A stretch of 64,000 nt of DNA from CAXMQZ01 sp963719055 (GTDB taxonomy: Bacteria > Acidobacteriota > Thermoanaerobaculia > Multivoradales > JAHEKO01), in assembly GCA_963719055.1 (NCBI GenBank), contig CAVRAU010000014.1:108267-172266 (forward strand). Reading direction: 5' to 3'. The position numbers and the translations under genes are program-made. The notes beneath the pieces were generated by a model that did not search any database, was not told where the DNA came from, and worked only from the letters and a program-made list of their open reading frames with translations. Within the stretch, counting starts at the first letter, position 1; every line of letters begins with the position of its first letter. Shown here in pieces: positions 54,883 to 63,471 of the stretch.

Positions 54883-56341
54883 TTCAACAGCGGTCGACCA
54901 GGTCGCGACCCAGATCGCCGCGGGTCGAGTCGGGCCCCTCTATCTCGTGGTCGGCGACCGGGTGCTGGCAGAGCCGGCGGCAGTTCGTATCGGTGAGGCG
55001 CTGGCGAGCCAGGCGGGCTGTGAAGTGGAAGTCCACCGGCGGCCGGCCGAGTTGGCGCCGCTTCTCGCGGATCTGAAGACCTATTCCCTGTTTGCGCCGG
55101 CAAAGGTGGTCGTCGCGGTGGAGACGGCGGTTCTGGCCGATGCCGCCGCCGCGGCCCAGCTCATCGATGAGGCCCTGGAGGTGTGTCCGCTCAGCGTCGG
55201 GGACGGCGAGGGTCTCTCAGAGCGTCAGCGTCGTTCGGCCAGTCGTCTTCTGCAGACGCTGCGGCTCTTTCAGCTCGCATCGGAGACCGGAAGCTCCGGC
55301 GAGGTCATCGGCGGGTTGCCGGACTCGGTCCTGCAAGGAGCCGTCAAGAGCGGTGGCCGGCGTCGCCGTCGGGGTCGCAAGCAGATCGAGGAAGCCCGTC
55401 AGCATCTCGCTGGTCTGCTGGAGGCGGCGCGTGCTGTCGATCTCAAGGGCTGGGCAGAGACAGAGTTGGGCGAGCTGGCCGACATCGCGCAGCGCGGTCT
55501 GCCCGCAGGTCACACGCTGGTCCTGGCTGAGAGTGTCGCCGACGCGAGTCATCCTCTTGTCGGGACGATCTCGGCCGCAGGCAGATACACAGCGGTGGGC
55601 CAGGTGGAGGCCGCCAAGGGTGGTGGTTGGGAAGGTCTGGACCTTTTGGCTGCCGAGCTGAGTCAGGAGACCGGTGTCACCATTGCTGCCGCCGCACTTC
55701 AGGAGTTGGCACGTCGGACCATTCAGCGGCGCGAAACCCGGGGCGCTGCGGGCCAGGTCAGTGCCGAGAGCACCTCCCGTTTCGCCGCCGAGTTTCGCAA
55801 ATTGGCCACCCTGACAGGGGCTGGGGAAATCGGCGTCCAGCTGGTGGAGAACGTGGTGGAGGATCGAGGCGAAGAAGACGCGTGGAAGATTCTGGACGCC
55901 GTGGGCGCCGGTCACGCCGAGGAGGCTCTGCAGCGCATCCGCCGCCTTCTGGCTGCCGCGGAAGATCCCTTGGCCACCCGCCTCTCCTTCTTCGCTCTGC
56001 TGGCTGGATTCGCCCGTCAGCTGACGGTCCTGTGCAGTCTGGCCGATGAGCTCGAAATTCCGCGGCGGGCACTCTCTTATCCCAACTTCAAGAACCAGAT
56101 CGCACCCCGTCTGCAAGCCGACATGGCAAACGGCAGTCCGAGCCCGGTGGCTGGCTTGCACCCCTATCGTCTCTATCGAGCCTTCACCGTCGCCAGTAGA
56201 GTTTCCCCCAAGGTCGTCCGGGATCTACCTGCCAAGATCCTGGAGACGGAATTGCGCCTCAAAGGGGAGAGTGGCCAGCCCGACGTCGCGCTGTCGAGCT
56301 TTGTCTGCGATCTGGCACTTGTGGCCCGCGGTCAGGGCTGA
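54869..56341 (+). CDS. holA: DNA polymerase III delta subunit-like protein
   Basis: 490 residues, longer than the usual 330-360. N-terminal AAA-like region (GPLYLVVGDRVLAEPAAVRI, LFAPAKVVVAVETAVL) and a C-terminal helical part (FALLAGFARQLTVLCSLADELEIPR, PYRLYRAFTVASRVSP). A basic insertion, SGGRRRRRGRKQIEEARQHL, sits at about residues 160-190 and explains much of the extra length. The delta subunit opens the sliding clamp in the clamp loader. ATG inside the end of the TPR gene. Confidence 0.8.
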   Translation: MAKPDSTAVDQVATQIAAGRVGPLYLVVGDRVLAEPAAVRIGEALASQAGCEVEVHRRPAELAPLLADLKTYSLFAPAKVVVAVETAVLADAAAAAQLIDEALEVCPLSVGDGEGLSERQRRSASRLLQTLRLFQLASETGSSGEVIGGLPDSVLQGAVKSGGRRRRRGRKQIEEARQHLAGLLEAARAVDLKGWAETELGELADIAQRGLPAGHTLVLAESVADASHPLVGTISAAGRYTAVGQVEAAKGGGWEGLDLLAAELSQETGVTIAAAALQELARRTIQRRETRGAAGQVSAESTSRFAAEFRKLATLTGAGEIGVQLVENVVEDRGEEDAWKILDAVGAGHAEEALQRIRRLLAAAEDPLATRLSFFALLAGFARQLTVLCSLADELEIPRRALSYPNFKNQIAPRLQADMANGSPSPVAGLHPYRLYRAFTVASRVSPKVVRDLPAKILETELRLKGESGQPDVALSSFVCDLALVARGQG

Positions 56342-56354
56342 GAACCGGTCATTC

Positions 56355-57176
56355 ATGCCCGAGCTTCCGGAAGTCGAGGTGTTGCGCCGCAGTCTCGAGC
56401 CGCACGTTGTGGGCGCCACGATCGAATCCGTTCGCGTCTGGAACCCCGATCTGCGAGAGCCGGTGAATCGGCGACACCTCGGCACCTGCCGAGGTCGGCA
56501 GATTGTCGCCGCCCGGCGTCGCGCCAAGTACCTCTTGCTCGATCTCACGGGTGGCAAGACGATGGTCGTTCACCTGGGGATGAGTGGGAGGCTGACGCTG
56601 GCGCTCTCATCGGCGCTGCCGGAGCCCCACGAACACGTCTCGATCTTCTTGGACTCGGGGCGACGCCTCCGGTTTCGCGATACGCGACGATTCGGTCTGG
56701 TCCTGGTACGGTCCACACGCGGTCTGGAGGCCGACTCCCATTTTGCTCATCTGGGGCTCGAGCCACTGGCGAGTGCCCTCGACGGTGAGGTCCTGAAAAC
56801 GCTGGCGGTGGGTCGGCGTTCGCCGATCAAGAGTTTTCTCATGGATGGCAGGATCGTGGTCGGTGTGGGGAACATCTACGCCGTCGAGGCACTGCATCGG
56901 GCGGGTATTCATCCCACCCGATCGGTGGCGCGAATCTCCACTGATCGCTGGGGTCGGTTGGCCAGCGCGGTCCGGGAGACCCTGTCGGAGGCCATCGATC
57001 AGGGGGGAACGACGCTCAACGACTTCACCGATGCCCAGGGTGAATCGGGTTACTTCAAGGTATCGCTCTCGGTCTACGATCGGGAGGGCCAGACGTGTCG
57101 GCGCTGCCAGAGGAGCATCCGTCGAATCGTGCAGTCCGGACGTAGCACCTTCTACTGTCCCGGCTGTCAGCGTTAG
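56355..57176 (+). CDS. mutM: Formamidopyrimidine-DNA glycosylase (Fpg/MutM)
   Basis: 273 residues. The catalytic N-terminal Pro and Glu are PELPEVEVL (the Met is cut off), followed by KYLLLDLTGGKTMVVHLGMSGRL with its Lys and the H2TH region VGVGNIYAVEALHRAGI. A C-terminal zinc finger (CRRCQRSI and CPGC) with the intercalating QSGRSTFYC completes it. It excises 8-oxoguanine and FaPy bases from DNA. Confidence 0.95.
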   Translation: MPELPEVEVLRRSLEPHVVGATIESVRVWNPDLREPVNRRHLGTCRGRQIVAARRRAKYLLLDLTGGKTMVVHLGMSGRLTLALSSALPEPHEHVSIFLDSGRRLRFRDTRRFGLVLVRSTRGLEADSHFAHLGLEPLASALDGEVLKTLAVGRRSPIKSFLMDGRIVVGVGNIYAVEALHRAGIHPTRSVARISTDRWGRLASAVRETLSEAIDQGGTTLNDFTDAQGESGYFKVSLSVYDREGQTCRRCQRSIRRIVQSGRSTFYCPGCQR

Positions 57177-57187
57177 GGGGTGGGGCC

Positions 57188-57919
57188 ATGCAATCGACAA
57201 GACCACAGGCGGTACTGCTGGACATGGGGGGAGTGATCCTCCGCATGGCGGGGGGGCATGGGTTCCCTCACTCGCGTCTCGACTGGCGAGGTCGCCAGGC
57301 CATGCTGCAGGCGATGGGCAAGGGAACCAGAAAGGTGACTCTGGAAGACCTGGAGTCTCTGGTGTTTGGCCCTTGGCGGGCGGCCTATGATCGCCGTGAG
57401 GAGTCTGGAATCGAGGCCGACTGGTCGCCGCATCTGCAACGGCTGCGATCCAGAACTGGATGCCAACTGAGAGATCGGGATCTGCTGGCGGCCTGGTTTC
57501 GGCCCTATGGGGAACATTTGGTCCCCATCGACGGTGCCAAGCAGGCATTGGAGAAGATCCAGAGCATGGGCATGAAGCTCGGCTTGGTATCCAATGTGCC
57601 GCTGCCTGGAGAGCTCTACGCCGGGGTGCTCGACAGGTACGGACTCGAGGCTCCGTTCGACACCCTGTGCTTTAGCTACGATCAGGGTTCGCGCAAACCC
57701 TCTCCCGCGTTGTTGCGCCTGGCGATGACCGAGGTCGGATCGCAGCCCGCTGTGACCGTCATGGTTGGAGACCGTCGGGAGCGAGATATCGCTGCCGGCC
57801 AATTCGCCGGGACCGACACAGTCTGGATTCGCAGCACCGATCAGGGTGGCCCCGAAGCGGATGCGACGATCGGCTCGGTGACCGAGTTGCCGGACCTCCT
57901 GGACCGGTGGCAGCGATAA
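57188..57919 (+). CDS. HAD-superfamily hydrolase
   Basis: 243 residues. Motif I is AVLLDMGGVILRM (in which the second motif Asp is replaced by Gly), motif II LGLVSNVPLPG, motif III SRKPSP and motif IV VMVGDRRERDIAAG. The missing second Asp (DxG rather than DxD) suggests altered catalysis, as in some HAD members that do phosphotransfer or dehalogenation. Follows mutM by 11 bases. Confidence 0.8.
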   Translation: MQSTRPQAVLLDMGGVILRMAGGHGFPHSRLDWRGRQAMLQAMGKGTRKVTLEDLESLVFGPWRAAYDRREESGIEADWSPHLQRLRSRTGCQLRDRDLLAAWFRPYGEHLVPIDGAKQALEKIQSMGMKLGLVSNVPLPGELYAGVLDRYGLEAPFDTLCFSYDQGSRKPSPALLRLAMTEVGSQPAVTVMVGDRRERDIAAGQFAGTDTVWIRSTDQGGPEADATIGSVTELPDLLDRWQR

Positions 57920-57930
57920 GATCGGCGGAT

Positions 57931-58578
57931 ATGGAAGAACCCCACGCAAGTGTCGGTGTTGCGCTCGGTGTGGCTGGCGGTACCGGATCAGGAAAGACGA
58001 CGGTGGTCCAGGCCATCTTGCAGGCGGTAGGCGCGGAGAGGATTTCGTCCCTGGCCCAGGACAGCTACTACCGCGATGTGGAGTGGGAATCGGCGGAGCA
58101 GCTACTGCAACACAACTTCGACCACCCCGACGCGCTCGATCACGATCTCCTGTTCGAGCACTTGCGGTTGTTGAAGAGGGGCGAAGATGTCGAAGTGCCC
58201 ATTTACGACTTCGTGACGCATCGACGAACGGAGGAGACCGTCACCATGCTGGCGCGTCCGGTGATCATGCTGGAGGGCATTCTCATCCTCGCCTCCGCCC
58301 GTCTGCGCGAGCTTCTGGACTTCAAGATCTTTGTCGACACCGATGCGGATATCCGCCTGATGAGGCGGATCCGTCGCGACCTGCGCGAGCGGGGTAGAGA
58401 GTTGCCGGACATCTTCCGTCAATACACCCAGACCGTTCGACCGATGCATCTGGAGTTCGTCGAGCCGTCCAAGCGGTGGGCCGACATCATCGTGCCCGAG
58501 GGAGGGCAGAACCGAGTCGCGTTGGAGATGGTGATCGCCCGCATCGAGCAGCTCCTCGAGGTGGGTGAGGGGTCTTGA
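57931..58578 (+). CDS. udk: Uridine/cytidine kinase
   Basis: 215 residues from the ATG at 57931. P-loop GVAGGTGSGKTTVV, DSYYRD, FDHPDALDHDLL, YDFVTHRR and PVIMLEGILILAS are all standard. It phosphorylates uridine and cytidine in salvage. A GTG at 57907 would overlap the HAD gene and is less likely. Confidence 0.93.
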   Translation: MEEPHASVGVALGVAGGTGSGKTTVVQAILQAVGAERISSLAQDSYYRDVEWESAEQLLQHNFDHPDALDHDLLFEHLRLLKRGEDVEVPIYDFVTHRRTEETVTMLARPVIMLEGILILASARLRELLDFKIFVDTDADIRLMRRIRRDLRERGRELPDIFRQYTQTVRPMHLEFVEPSKRWADIIVPEGGQNRVALEMVIARIEQLLEVGEGS

Positions 58579-58637
58579 GTCGTGACCCATTGCGATGGCA
58601 TTCGGGTCCCCTTACAATGCCCGGGAGGGATGAAACC

Positions 58638-59525
58638 ATGAAGATACTTCTAAAGACCGTTGTTCTCGGAATCCTGTTGGTCTCTTTCGGGGGTTGCGAG
58701 AAGGCCCCTGAGCCGGTTGCGAGCGTCCGTATCGAGCCTTCCCAGGTGCAACTCCCCTATCCGGGCTTCGCCAAGGTCGAGCTGACATGGGACCTGGCAG
58801 CCCCGCTGGATGAGGTCTCCGGCGACCCCCTCGTCTTTGTGCACCTCCTGGACGGCGAAGGCAATGTGGAACGGACCTTCGATCACGATCTACCCTTTGA
58901 CTGGCAGGCCGGTACCAACCAGAGCTACGAGATCACCCTCTTTCAATCCGCCCTGGGGCCGCCTCTGGATAGCGGTGAATATCGCTTGAGTCTGGGCCTC
59001 TACGAGGCCGGTGGACAGCGATGGACGCTGAGCGATTCTGGAGAGGAGGTCTCTCAGCTCGAGTACCTTCTGGCGACCGTCAACACCGAGGGAGACCCTT
59101 CGGCGGTGCCCATGTTCTATTTCTCGCCTTCGTGGCTTCCCTTGGAAGCAGGGACCGACGTACAGATCCTCGGGCGACGGTGGCTGACAGACGAAGGCAC
59201 GATTCGGGTGGCGGAAGTACCCTCCACCGGTACCGTGTGGATCCAGCTGCTGCTCTCAGAGGCGCGTCCGCAGCTGGAGGAGATGTCGCTCCTGGAAGGC
59301 GAGTCGGAGCCCCAGGTGGCTTTGACGAGCACCTGCGCAGGAGAGGAGATGACGGTCTCCGGCTACGGCGCACACGGCTTGCAGGTTCGAGTCGAAGCGA
59401 ACGAGGAAGGCCTGTTACCGGAGGAGTGCGAGATCGTCTTGCGGCCCAATTTCCAGATCGTCGAGATCGACACCCTGGCCCGCCGCTCTGTGGGTCTGCA
59501 GATCCTGACCTGGTCGAGTGATTGA
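58638..59525 (+). CDS. Lipoprotein of unknown function
   Basis: 295 residues. Signal peptide with lipobox SFGGC at residues 17-21, so the mature protein is lipid-anchored. The remaining sequence has two beta-sandwich-like parts (FAKVELTWDLAAPLDEVSGDP, FVHLLDGEGN and DSGEYRLSLGLYE; then VWIQLLLSEARPQLEEM), suggesting Ig-like domains. GGGAGGG precedes the ATG. No known family. Confidence 0.75.
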   Translation: MKILLKTVVLGILLVSFGGCEKAPEPVASVRIEPSQVQLPYPGFAKVELTWDLAAPLDEVSGDPLVFVHLLDGEGNVERTFDHDLPFDWQAGTNQSYEITLFQSALGPPLDSGEYRLSLGLYEAGGQRWTLSDSGEEVSQLEYLLATVNTEGDPSAVPMFYFSPSWLPLEAGTDVQILGRRWLTDEGTIRVAEVPSTGTVWIQLLLSEARPQLEEMSLLEGESEPQVALTSTCAGEEMTVSGYGAHGLQVRVEANEEGLLPEECEIVLRPNFQIVEIDTLARRSVGLQILTWSSD

Positions 59526-59537
59526 CCGGACAGAGCG

Positions 59538-60032
59538 CTAGCGCTTCATCTCCAGCGTGACACTCTTGGAGTGAGGGAGTCCCTCGACTTCTCCAAGGGG
59601 CTGCCATACCTCCACATCCTCTTCCATGGAGACCTTGGTCCACTGGGCGCCTACCAGGGACACTTCGACCGTCAGCTTGCCGTTCTTGGGACTCGGTCGC
59701 GAGGTCTCGGTGCTCCAGAAGTTGTAGAGCTTGATATCCGAAGTGGCTCCCGCCTCCAAGGGAAACATGAAGAGCTGATTGCGGTAGACCGGTAGCATCT
59801 GGTCGTTGATCTTCACCTTGAAGTCGAGCTGCGAGGCGATCTCGCCACCGTGATTCTTGAGAGTGACCTGAAGCTTGCACAAGGTGTCGGCTGCCGGCGA
59901 GGACGGCTCGATGGTGATGGCTTCGATGGTGATCTTCGGGGCCGCGGTATCCTCTTCCTGGGCAGCCAGCGATACAGCACCGAGAACGATGAGAACAGAA
60001 GCGACAGCAGCTGGAACCGATTTCAACCTCAT
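59538..60032 (-). CDS. Exported CARDB-like protein of unknown function
   Basis: 164 residues with a signal peptide (AVASVLIVLGAVSLAAQ). The mature part has an Ig-like CARDB-type pattern: ITIEPSSPAADTLCKLQVTLKNHGGEIASQ and DFKVKINDQMLPVYRNQLF (quoted in parts). It is convergent with the preceding lipoprotein gene, with a 12-base palindrome (AGCGCTAGCGCT) at the gap (59534-59545) overlapping its own stop. Confidence 0.75.
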   Translation of the reverse strand: MRLKSVPAAVASVLIVLGAVSLAAQEEDTAAPKITIEAITIEPSSPAADTLCKLQVTLKNHGGEIASQLDFKVKINDQMLPVYRNQLFMFPLEAGATSDIKLYNFWSTETSRPSPKNGKLTVEVSLVGAQWTKVSMEEDVEVWQPLGEVEGLPHSKSVTLEMKR

Positions 60033-60128
60033 GATGCGAGTATCTTATCGAATTCCGGGCGATCCAGACCTGGCGGATCGACGGAATAGTCGCTGCGGGC
60101 TCTGGGTTTCACTAGTGGGTACCTTCCG

Positions 60129-60995
60129 ATGTCGACGAAGACCGATTCTCGCCGTCCGCGATTCCTGACTCTGGCGTTGCCGACCCTGGCACTGACAGGC
60201 GGTGTCGGCGCGCTGAGCTATCTGCGCAATCGCTGGCAACACTCGCGGGTGTTTTTGCCGGGTCGCTATCCTGACGGGATCTGGGAGCCCGAGGCTTTTG
60301 GTCTATCGGCGACGGACGTGTGGTTCGATTCCCGGGACGGAACCAAGCTACACGGTTGGTGGATGCCGCATCCCTCGCCTCGGGGCACTCTTCTTTTTTG
60401 TCACGGCAACACGGGCAGCATCGCTCACAGGATCGGCGTCTTTCGTCACCTGCAGCGTCTCAAAGTCAACTTGCTGGCCTTCGACTATCGGGGGTACGGC
60501 AAGAGTGGCGGATCTCCGTCCGAGGCAGGTCTGTTCCAGGATGTCCGTGCGGCGCATGAATATCTGGTAGAGGTGATCGGCCAGGATCCGGGAGAGATCA
60601 TTCTGTTTGGACACTCTCTTGGCGGCGCCGTGGCCGTGGACTGTGCCCTGGATTGCCCAGTGGCTGGGTTGGTGGTGCAGTCCAGCTTCACCCATATCCG
60701 GGACGCGGCCAAAGCGATGTTTCCGACCTTGCCGCTGCATCTGGCGGCAACCCGTCAGTTCCGCAGCATCGACAAGGTGGACAAGATCCAGGTACCGAAG
60801 CTGTTCATCCATGGCGACTGCGATGAATCGGTGCCGGTCGAGCTCGGCAAGAAGCTCTTCGAGGCGGCGAGCGAACCCAAGGAGCTCTTCATCGTCCGCC
60901 GCGCCGGCCACAACGATGTGCATCGCTACGGCGGCAAGCGCTACCTCCGCCGCCTCTCCCGCTTCCGCAATCGCTGCCTGAAAAGCTCACGCTGA
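60129..60995 (+). CDS. Membrane-anchored alpha/beta hydrolase, ABHD13-like
   Basis: 288 residues. N-terminal hydrophobic stretch (FLTLALPTLALTGGVGALSYL). The fold has GTLLFCHGNTGS, LLAFDYRGYGKS, nucleophile elbow LFGHSLGGAVAVD, acid in GDCDESVP and His in RRAGHNDVHRYGG. It is an envelope-facing or membrane-bound serine hydrolase; substrate unknown. Confidence 0.85.
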   Translation: MSTKTDSRRPRFLTLALPTLALTGGVGALSYLRNRWQHSRVFLPGRYPDGIWEPEAFGLSATDVWFDSRDGTKLHGWWMPHPSPRGTLLFCHGNTGSIAHRIGVFRHLQRLKVNLLAFDYRGYGKSGGSPSEAGLFQDVRAAHEYLVEVIGQDPGEIILFGHSLGGAVAVDCALDCPVAGLVVQSSFTHIRDAAKAMFPTLPLHLAATRQFRSIDKVDKIQVPKLFIHGDCDESVPVELGKKLFEAASEPKELFIVRRAGHNDVHRYGGKRYLRRLSRFRNRCLKSSR

Positions 60996-61087
60996 CATAG
61001 GGGCGGGGCTCGGAAGTGCACTGTGCCACTGCGAAGTGGGTGGGTTTCGCCTACCATCCAAGGGACGCGAGAGAGATAGAGACAGGG

Positions 61088-61612
61088 ATGGACAGCAATC
61101 GAATGACCGGCGGGTTCCACGGCAAGTGGGTCTTCTGGGCATTGCTGCTCTTGGGTCTTCTGGCCGGGGGTTGTGACAGCTCCATCAGCCCCACGTCACC
61201 CAGTATCAGCCAGACCCCGTCGGAGGTCGAGTTTCAACTCCTACAGCTGACCAACACGGCGCGCTCCTCTGCCGACATCAGTCCGGCTCTGACACCAGAC
61301 CCCGGGCTGAGCGACATCGCCCGCAGCCACAGCGTCGCCATGCGTGATCTGGGCTTCTTCGGGCACGTGGGGCCCGATGGCAAGAATCTCCGTCAGCGGC
61401 TGGGAGAGGCGGGGGTCGATTTCAGCCGGGCGGCAGAGAATCTGGCTCAGGTCACCAACGTCAGCGACCCCGCGAACTTTGCCTATGAGCTGTTGATGGA
61501 CAGCGAGAGCCATCGGGCGAATATCCTCGATGCCAGATTCACTCTCGTCGGCGTGGGTGTGGTGCGGTCCGACGACACCTTCTGGATCACCCAGATCTTC
61601 ATCAAGCCCTGA
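61088..61612 (+). CDS. CAP-domain lipoprotein (CRISP/Antigen-5 family)
   Basis: 174 residues. Signal peptide with lipobox LLAGGC near residue 29. The CAP fold shows VEFQLLQLTNTAR, IARSHSVAMRDLGFFGHVGPDGKNL, AAENLAQV and DSESHRANILDARF with the conserved His and Glu pair. CAP lipoproteins have been linked to peptidoglycan or envelope functions in bacteria. The ATG is the first that gives a short signal peptide; an upstream in-frame GTG is less likely. Confidence 0.82.
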   Translation: MDSNRMTGGFHGKWVFWALLLLGLLAGGCDSSISPTSPSISQTPSEVEFQLLQLTNTARSSADISPALTPDPGLSDIARSHSVAMRDLGFFGHVGPDGKNLRQRLGEAGVDFSRAAENLAQVTNVSDPANFAYELLMDSESHRANILDARFTLVGVGVVRSDDTFWITQIFIKP

Positions 61613-61691
61613 GGTTGCCTTGGGGACCCGCTCGGCAAGCCGGGACTTCTGGTTGGGGTGATAGTGTCGATCGAGGCTGATCGAGACGAGT

Positions 61692-63083
61692 ATGTCTACG
61701 GTAAGAATCTGCGACGTTTCCCTGCGGGACGGGATGCAAATCCTCAATCGCCACGCGGTGATTCCGTTGCCGGTGCGGCTGCAACTCCTCGAGGCTCTCA
61801 TCCGCAGCGGTGTGCCGTATATCGAGGTGGGGTCGTTCGTGAATCCCCGGGTGGTGCCGGCCATGCGCGATACGGCCGAAGTGCTGCGACAGATGCCACC
61901 CTACGATGGCCAGATCGCGGCCCTGGCCCCCACCTTGGGCTACTACGAACAGTTGAAACAGGCGGAGAGGGTCAATACGGTCGCGCTGTTCGTTTCGGCA
62001 TCGGAGCGGTACTCCCAGAAGAACACGCATATGAGCGTCGCCGAGGCCATCGACGCCGCCGGGGAGATCGCGGATGCGGCTCGATCGGATGGCTACCGGT
62101 TGCGGGGATATCTGTCCTATGCGTTTCGGGACCAGTCTCGACCTGGCGGCTTGACCGCCGAACAAGAGGTGACGGAGATCTGTGACCGACTGGCGAAGAT
62201 GGGTTGCGAGACGATCGCCCTGTCCGACACCGATGGCATGGCGTCGCCCAACGATATCCAGCGAGTGGTCGGTTTCGTGGCGAGCCAGATGGGTCTCGAT
62301 CACATCGGCGTCCACCTGCACGATCGCCGAGGTCTGGGGGTGACCAACGCCTTCGTGGCCTACCAGTTGGGGGTGCGGAGCTTCGATGCTTCGGTGGGTG
62401 GGATCGGTGGTGCTATCACGGTGCGGCATTCCATCGGCAATGTCTCCACCGAGGAGCTGGTCGCCATGTTCGATAGTCTCGATGTGGAGACCGGAGTCGA
62501 TCTACAGCCGCTGATCGAGGCCGGTTGTCGTGTCTCCCAGATGGCGGATTTCGTCGGCGACCCGCCGCCTCCCAGCAAGATCATCCTGGACGAGATCGCC
62601 AAGCGCCGAGCCGAGTTGGAAGAGGAGAACGGGCTGGAGGCCGAGTTGTCCCTGCGAGACCTGGTGGGCTCGCTCATCGAGATCGTGGCGCACCGACCTC
62701 ATGAGCTGTCTGTCGATTCCGTCAGCCACACCCTGGCCGACGCCGGCAAGCAGGTGAGCCTGTTCATGAATGCCCCGACCAATCGTGCGGCCATCCTCTT
62801 CAGTCTCGTTCTGATGGTTCTGGTCTCGGGTGTGGGCGCACTGTTCGTGCGCGTCATCCCGCATGCCTGGGTGGCCCGCAGCGATGTCCTGGCCATCACC
62901 CTATTCAGTCTGGGGATGGTCCTGCTTCTCGGATTCGGTCTGACCATGATCCAGGTCGTGGGCGGCCTGCGATTTCCCAGACAGCTTTCCGAGAGTGAAC
63001 GCGAGATCGTACGACAAGGCGTTGGGGGGCTGGCCGAGGAGCTGAAGGCGCGGTCCAGTGTCGAATCGAGTTATGAGGTCTGA
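61692..63083 (+). CDS. HMG-CoA-lyase-like TIM-barrel protein with C-terminal membrane domain
   Basis: 463 residues. The first 290 residues are HMGL-like: VSLRDGMQ (catalytic Arg-Asp), IPYIEVGSFV-type strand, ALSDTDGMASP and VHLHDRRGLGV (metal His pair). The glycine loop carrying the lyase Cys reads GGIGGAITV, so Cys is replaced by Ala. A linker of about 90 residues leads to two membrane helices (ILFSLVLMVLVSGVGALFVRVI and LAITLFSLGMVLLLGFGLTMI) and a short tail. The joined frame is unbroken. HMG-CoA cleavage seems unlikely without the Cys, so the substrate is open. Confidence 0.82.
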   Translation: MSTVRICDVSLRDGMQILNRHAVIPLPVRLQLLEALIRSGVPYIEVGSFVNPRVVPAMRDTAEVLRQMPPYDGQIAALAPTLGYYEQLKQAERVNTVALFVSASERYSQKNTHMSVAEAIDAAGEIADAARSDGYRLRGYLSYAFRDQSRPGGLTAEQEVTEICDRLAKMGCETIALSDTDGMASPNDIQRVVGFVASQMGLDHIGVHLHDRRGLGVTNAFVAYQLGVRSFDASVGGIGGAITVRHSIGNVSTEELVAMFDSLDVETGVDLQPLIEAGCRVSQMADFVGDPPPPSKIILDEIAKRRAELEEENGLEAELSLRDLVGSLIEIVAHRPHELSVDSVSHTLADAGKQVSLFMNAPTNRAAILFSLVLMVLVSGVGALFVRVIPHAWVARSDVLAITLFSLGMVLLLGFGLTMIQVVGGLRFPRQLSESEREIVRQGVGGLAEELKARSSVESSYEV

Positions 63084-63087
63084 TGAG

Positions 63088-63471
63088 ATGGCGGAAGAAC
63101 CCTCGAAGTCCACGACCCACGTTGAGGAGCCAGAGCTGAAGTTCCACGAGAGTGGAAGGGATACCGCGGTACAGCACATCCGGTCCTATGGCGAACAGCT
63201 CGTCCGTTTGTCTGTTTCCACCGCCGAGTCACGCCGCCATCCCCTGGTCCTGGCCAAGGACGTCAACTATGCCTCCCATCGATTGCATACGGAGTTTCGC
63301 AACCGGAAGAACGTGGTCTTCCAGTTCCTCGGCGCCGGTCTCATGGGAGTCTTTCTCCAGGGCTTTGTCGCCGAGATGCTCAGCGCCGAGCCGTCGGCGT
63401 GGGCGGTGGCGGTTTACGTCGTGATCGGTTTCGTGGGGATCTTCGGCGTCTTCTGGTCGCTTATTCGCTAG
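63088..63471 (+). CDS. Small two-helix membrane protein of unknown function
   Basis: 127 residues. A polar N-terminal half (GEQLVRLSVSTAESRRHPLV) precedes two membrane helices (VVFQFLGAGLMGVFLQGFVAEML and WAVAVYVVIGFVGIFGVFWSLI). The ATG at 63088 has GAGG eight bases upstream; ATG at 63073, inside the previous gene end, is an alternative. It follows the HMGL-like gene by four bases and is probably co-transcribed. Confidence 0.7.
   Translation: MAEEPSKSTTHVEEPELKFHESGRDTAVQHIRSYGEQLVRLSVSTAESRRHPLVLAKDVNYASHRLHTEFRNRKNVVFQFLGAGLMGVFLQGFVAEMLSAEPSAWAVAVYVVIGFVGIFGVFWSLIR

Noticed and set aside
59534..59545. AGCGCTAGCGCT palindrome as a terminator between convergent genes
   Set aside because: It overlaps the stop codon of the minus gene and has no T run; it may be chance.
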